Of a DNA stretch of 16,226 nucleotides, positions 13,825 to 16,226 are shown in pieces. The translations under genes were made by a program, and so were the position numbers. The stretch is from JBCDGZ01 sp038750655 (GTDB lineage: Bacteria; Bacteroidota; Bacteroidia; Chitinophagales; Saprospiraceae), in NCBI GenBank assembly GCA_038750655.1, contig JBCDGZ010000156.1, positions 1-16,226 on the forward strand. The letters are read 5' to 3'. How positions within the stretch are numbered: position 1 is the first letter of the stretch; each line of letters opens with the position of its first letter. The notes under the pieces are model-generated. The model searched no databases. It saw nothing but the letters and a program-made list of their open reading frames with translations, and was not told where the DNA came from.

Positions 13825-15654
13825 TTGACAAAGAAACGTAAAGAGCAAATTGCTGCTTTGGCCGACTCGATCCAACCCATCATCGAACTGGTCAAAGAGA
13901 ATGAGGCCCAGTACGAAGCACCCCTGGCCGCAGTTCATCCCGCCTTTAGCTTGAGTGCGCAAAATCTCATTGCCTATCGGGCACTACGCAACCAGGACAT
14001 TAGCGTCCTACAAAAGGGCCTAGGCTACCTTGGGCTTTCCCGCCTCTCCAAATCCGAAAGCCATATCCTGGCCAGCCTCAAAGGCAATCTGCAAATCCTC
14101 AAAGCACTCAACAGCAAACAACCCTTCAAACCCAAGCGGCTCAAATTATCCTTCAAAAAGAGCCGTCGCCTGGAGCGCGCCAACGCTAAAGCACTGCTGG
14201 GTTACCGCTCTAAAAAGCGCCGCACCCGCATCATGGTGACTATGCCAACCGAAGCCGCACACAACTACGAGATGGTGCATAATATGATCGCCAAGGGAAT
14301 GAATTGCGCTCGTATTAACTGTGCCCATGATGATGCCGAGACCTGGAAAAAAATGGTTGATAATGTACGAGAAGCGTCGACCAAGCTAAAGCGTCGTTGT
14401 AAGATTGCGATGGACTTAGGCGGGCCTAAGATCAGAACGGGAGCCCTGGCCCCAGGGCCGCGCATCAAGAAATTCCGGCCTCCGAAGGATGTCCGGGGAA
14501 GGGTGCTGGGGCCTTGTGAGATTTGGCTGGGGCCAGAGGAGCCATCGGAAAAAGGGCTGATGCATTTGCCCGTTGATGCAAGCTATTTAGAGGAATTGAA
14601 AGTGGGGGAGCAGCTCTTCTGTAGGGATGCTCGACGTAAAAAGCGCGTTTTCGAAATAGTAGAAAAAGGAGAGAACGGATTTATGCTCCATACCTTTAAG
14701 AATGTGGTGATGGAAACGGGGATTGAGCTGCACAAGGATGTCAAACACAGCGGCCAGCCCATCCCTGTAGGTCCGATGCCTTACATTCCGCAAGCCCTGA
14801 TTTTACACATCGGCGATCAATTGCGATTGCACGGGAAAGCCATCCCCGGAGAGCCTGCCAAATACCGAGAGGACGGTAGCCTCGAAGCGCCTGCGCATCT
14901 CTCTTGCACCCTGCCCAGCATTATCCAGCAAGTCAAAGCAGGGGAGCCTATCTTTTTTGATGATGGAAAAATTAAAGGGATTATCCGAGAACAGAATGAG
15001 GAAGATATTCTAATCGAAATTGTCAATGCGCGCAGTGCTGGGGGAAAATTGCGTTCCGACAAAGGCATCAACCTTCCGGTCAGCGAACTCAATATCAGTG
15101 GCCTGACGGCCAAGGATCGAAAGGACCTGGAGTTTGTGGTGCATCATGCTGATGTAGTCAACTTTTCTTTTGTCAATCGGCCAGAGGATGTCAGCGATTT
15201 GCTCTCTGAATTCGAGCGGCTGAAGGCCCCTGAGCATTTGGGGGTGATTTTGAAAATTGAAACGCAGAGTGGCTTCAACCAGCTCACCGATATTCTGCTG
15301 GAGGCCATGCGCATCCATCCGATCGGCGTGATGATCGCTAGGGGGGATTTGGCCATTGAGACCGGCTGGGATAAGGTAGGACGGATTCAGGAAGAAATTT
15401 TGATGCTCTGTCATGCCGCCCATATTCCTGCGGTTTGGGCGACTCAGGTGTTGGAGAATTTGTCGAAAGAAGGGATTCCTTCGCGGGCGGAGATTACCGA
15501 CGCGGTGATGGCACAGCGGGCAGATTGTGTGATGCTCAACAAGGGGCCACATATTCTGCGCTCGATTAAACTACTGGATAAGATTTTGAAGGATACAGCG
15601 CCTTATCAGGAGAAGAATGCACCCTTATGGCCTAAGATGAAAGCATTGAGCTAA
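13825..15654 (+). CDS. Atypical pyruvate-kinase-like protein
   Basis: 609 residues from a TTG start (13825); no in-frame ATG gives the same N-terminus. Residues 1-130 are an added basic, probably helical region. The pyruvate kinase barrel then appears: RIMVTMPTEAAHNYEMV, GMNCARINCAHD (R163, N165, H168; Ser replaced by Ala), DLGGPKIRTG (197-206), an expanded B domain, DDGKIKG (379-385), KGINLPV, FSFVNRPEDV, KIET (K477, E479), ARGDLAIE (D508), WATQVLE (T540), PSRAEITD and VMLNKG. The metal and catalytic K/E/D/T positions remain, so phosphoenolpyruvate/ADP chemistry is plausible. The C-terminal allosteric domain is missing: the protein stops about 37 residues after VMLNKG. Canonical pyruvate kinase is about 470 residues with that domain. 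It may be a divergent kinase of unknown substrate. The next gene starts 37 bases downstream. Confidence 0.85.
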   Translation: MTKKRKEQIAALADSIQPIIELVKENEAQYEAPLAAVHPAFSLSAQNLIAYRALRNQDISVLQKGLGYLGLSRLSKSESHILASLKGNLQILKALNSKQPFKPKRLKLSFKKSRRLERANAKALLGYRSKKRRTRIMVTMPTEAAHNYEMVHNMIAKGMNCARINCAHDDAETWKKMVDNVREASTKLKRRCKIAMDLGGPKIRTGALAPGPRIKKFRPPKDVRGRVLGPCEIWLGPEEPSEKGLMHLPVDASYLEELKVGEQLFCRDARRKKRVFEIVEKGENGFMLHTFKNVVMETGIELHKDVKHSGQPIPVGPMPYIPQALILHIGDQLRLHGKAIPGEPAKYREDGSLEAPAHLSCTLPSIIQQVKAGEPIFFDDGKIKGIIREQNEEDILIEIVNARSAGGKLRSDKGINLPVSELNISGLTAKDRKDLEFVVHHADVVNFSFVNRPEDVSDLLSEFERLKAPEHLGVILKIETQSGFNQLTDILLEAMRIHPIGVMIARGDLAIETGWDKVGRIQEEILMLCHAAHIPAVWATQVLENLSKEGIPSRAEITDAVMAQRADCVMLNKGPHILRSIKLLDKILKDTAPYQEKNAPLWPKMKALS

Positions 15655-15691
15655 ATTTTGCTAACTCCTTTTTTTGTCCGATTTTTAGGAC

Positions 15692-16226
15692 ATGAACAAA
15701 ACTAAAGTAGCCATCATCGGCTCCGGAAATATCGGGACGGACCTGATGATCAAAATCTTACGCAACTCGCAGCAGTTGGAGCTTGTTGCGATGGTCGGCA
15801 TTGATCCTGATTCCGACGGACTAGCGCGGGCCCGCCGCCTCGGCGTCCAAACCACCCACCAAGGTATCAAAGGCATCATCGCGATGCCCGAGTGGGCCGA
15901 AATCAGCCTGCTCTTCGACGCCACTTCCGCCAAAGCCCATCACTACAATTACGAGCAAATCAAAGCCTATCCCGACAAGCGCATCATCGACCTAACTCCA
16001 GCGGCTATCGGCCCTTTTCTTATCCCTCCCGTCAATTTCGACGACAACATCGATGTGCGCAATGTCAACATGGTCACCTGCGGCGGCCAGGCCACCATCC
16101 CTATCGTCGCTGCTGTTTCCAGAGTCGCGGAAGTAAAATAATGATTAAAAGTAGCCCCCCACCCCCCCCACTACCCCCGCCCCCGCCCCCCCGCCCACAA
16201 ACATTAAATAACCCCAAACACCCCCC
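15692..16226 (+). CDS. mhpF: Acetylating acetaldehyde dehydrogenase, 3' part unreadable
   Basis: The product converts acetaldehyde, NAD+ and CoA to acetyl-CoA, normally in complex with 4-hydroxy-2-oxovalerate aldolase at the end of aromatic meta-cleavage. The visible 149 residues match the family closely: Rossmann motif IIGSGNIGTDL (9-18), MVGIDPDSDGLARARRLGV, FDATSAKAH, DLTPAAIGPFLIPPVN and VNMVTCGGQATIPIVAAVSRVAEV with catalytic Cys130. Family members have about 300 residues. Here a TAA at 16139-16141 follows VAEVK, and from about 16150 the sequence becomes C/A-rich with almost no G or T. I therefore call the gene as partial through the window end, with the stop probably a sequencing error rather than a real truncation. 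It starts 37 bases after the pyruvate-kinase-like gene and may be co-transcribed with it. Confidence 0.82.
16150..16226. other. C/A-rich low-quality tail
   Basis: The last 77 bases are dominated by C runs and A, with only a handful of G and T. This is unlike any other part of the window and lies at its extreme end. It falls exactly where the conserved dehydrogenase coding sequence should continue. It looks like a degraded read or contig end, not biology. Confidence 0.7.

Noticed and set aside
15010..15552. Minus-strand 180-codon frame
   Set aside because: Antisense to the pyruvate-kinase-like gene, within its most conserved motifs.
16150..16226. C-rich tail as an i-motif, G-quadruplex or regulatory repeat
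   Set aside because: It is irregular, sits at the window edge inside a conserved coding sequence, and looks like base-calling failure.
1..16226. CRISPR array, insertion sequence, prophage or toxin-antitoxin pair
   Set aside because: No direct-repeat/spacer pattern, transposase, integrase or recognisable toxin-antitoxin gene was seen on either strand.

Overview
The window looks like part of a chromosome from a Bacteroidota bacterium, most likely of the Saprospiria (Lewinella-like) group. The basis is an HYR-type cysteine-rich surface protein, start codons without Shine-Dalgarno sites but with A-rich leaders, several matches to the Bacteroidota -7 element TAnnTTTG, a TTG start, and homologues typical of that phylum. 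This placement is inference from family resemblance. No phage, insertion sequence or CRISPR array is visible.

Layout. (1) Bases 1-2505, minus strand: the first 676 residues of a large secreted cysteine-rich HYR protein that runs off the left edge, preceded by a small secreted protein of unknown function. (2) Bases 2867-3041, minus strand: tRNA-His with its own promoter and a terminator directly behind it. (3) Bases 3078-3881, minus strand: a lipoprotein of unknown function. (4) Bases 4039-6225, plus strand: a copper-type P1B ATPase, meeting tail to tail with two small tandem membrane proteins on the minus strand (6227-6871). (5) Bases 7049-9617, plus strand: a likely sulfur-handling operon with a persulfide-dioxygenase-like metallo-beta-lactamase/double-rhodanese fusion and two half-size YeeE/YedE sulfur transporters. 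(6) Bases 9789-12161: cydAB, a bd-type quinol oxidase. (7) Bases 12162-12544: a 383-base gap with a REP-like palindrome and other hairpins. (8) Bases 12545-13189: a Crp/Fnr regulator with a cysteine cluster, convergent with a small conserved hypothetical gene. (9) Bases 13825-15654: an unusual pyruvate-kinase-like protein. (10) Bases 15692-end: acetylating acetaldehyde dehydrogenase, interrupted where the sequence becomes an implausible C/A-rich tail.

How it may work together. The block 7049-13189 reads as a sulfide/sulfane-sulfur tolerance and micro-oxic respiration module. Persulfide oxidation and sulfur transfer, sulfur-compound import, an oxidase class known to resist sulfide, and a cysteine-bearing Crp/Fnr regulator lie side by side. 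A near-perfect Crp/Fnr-type palindrome (TGTGA-N6-TCACT) lies at the class II activator distance from a -7 element in front of the persulfide-dioxygenase gene, which gives a concrete regulatory hypothesis. The right end pairs a pyruvate-kinase-like enzyme with acetaldehyde dehydrogenase, and the likely rest of that pathway lies beyond the window.
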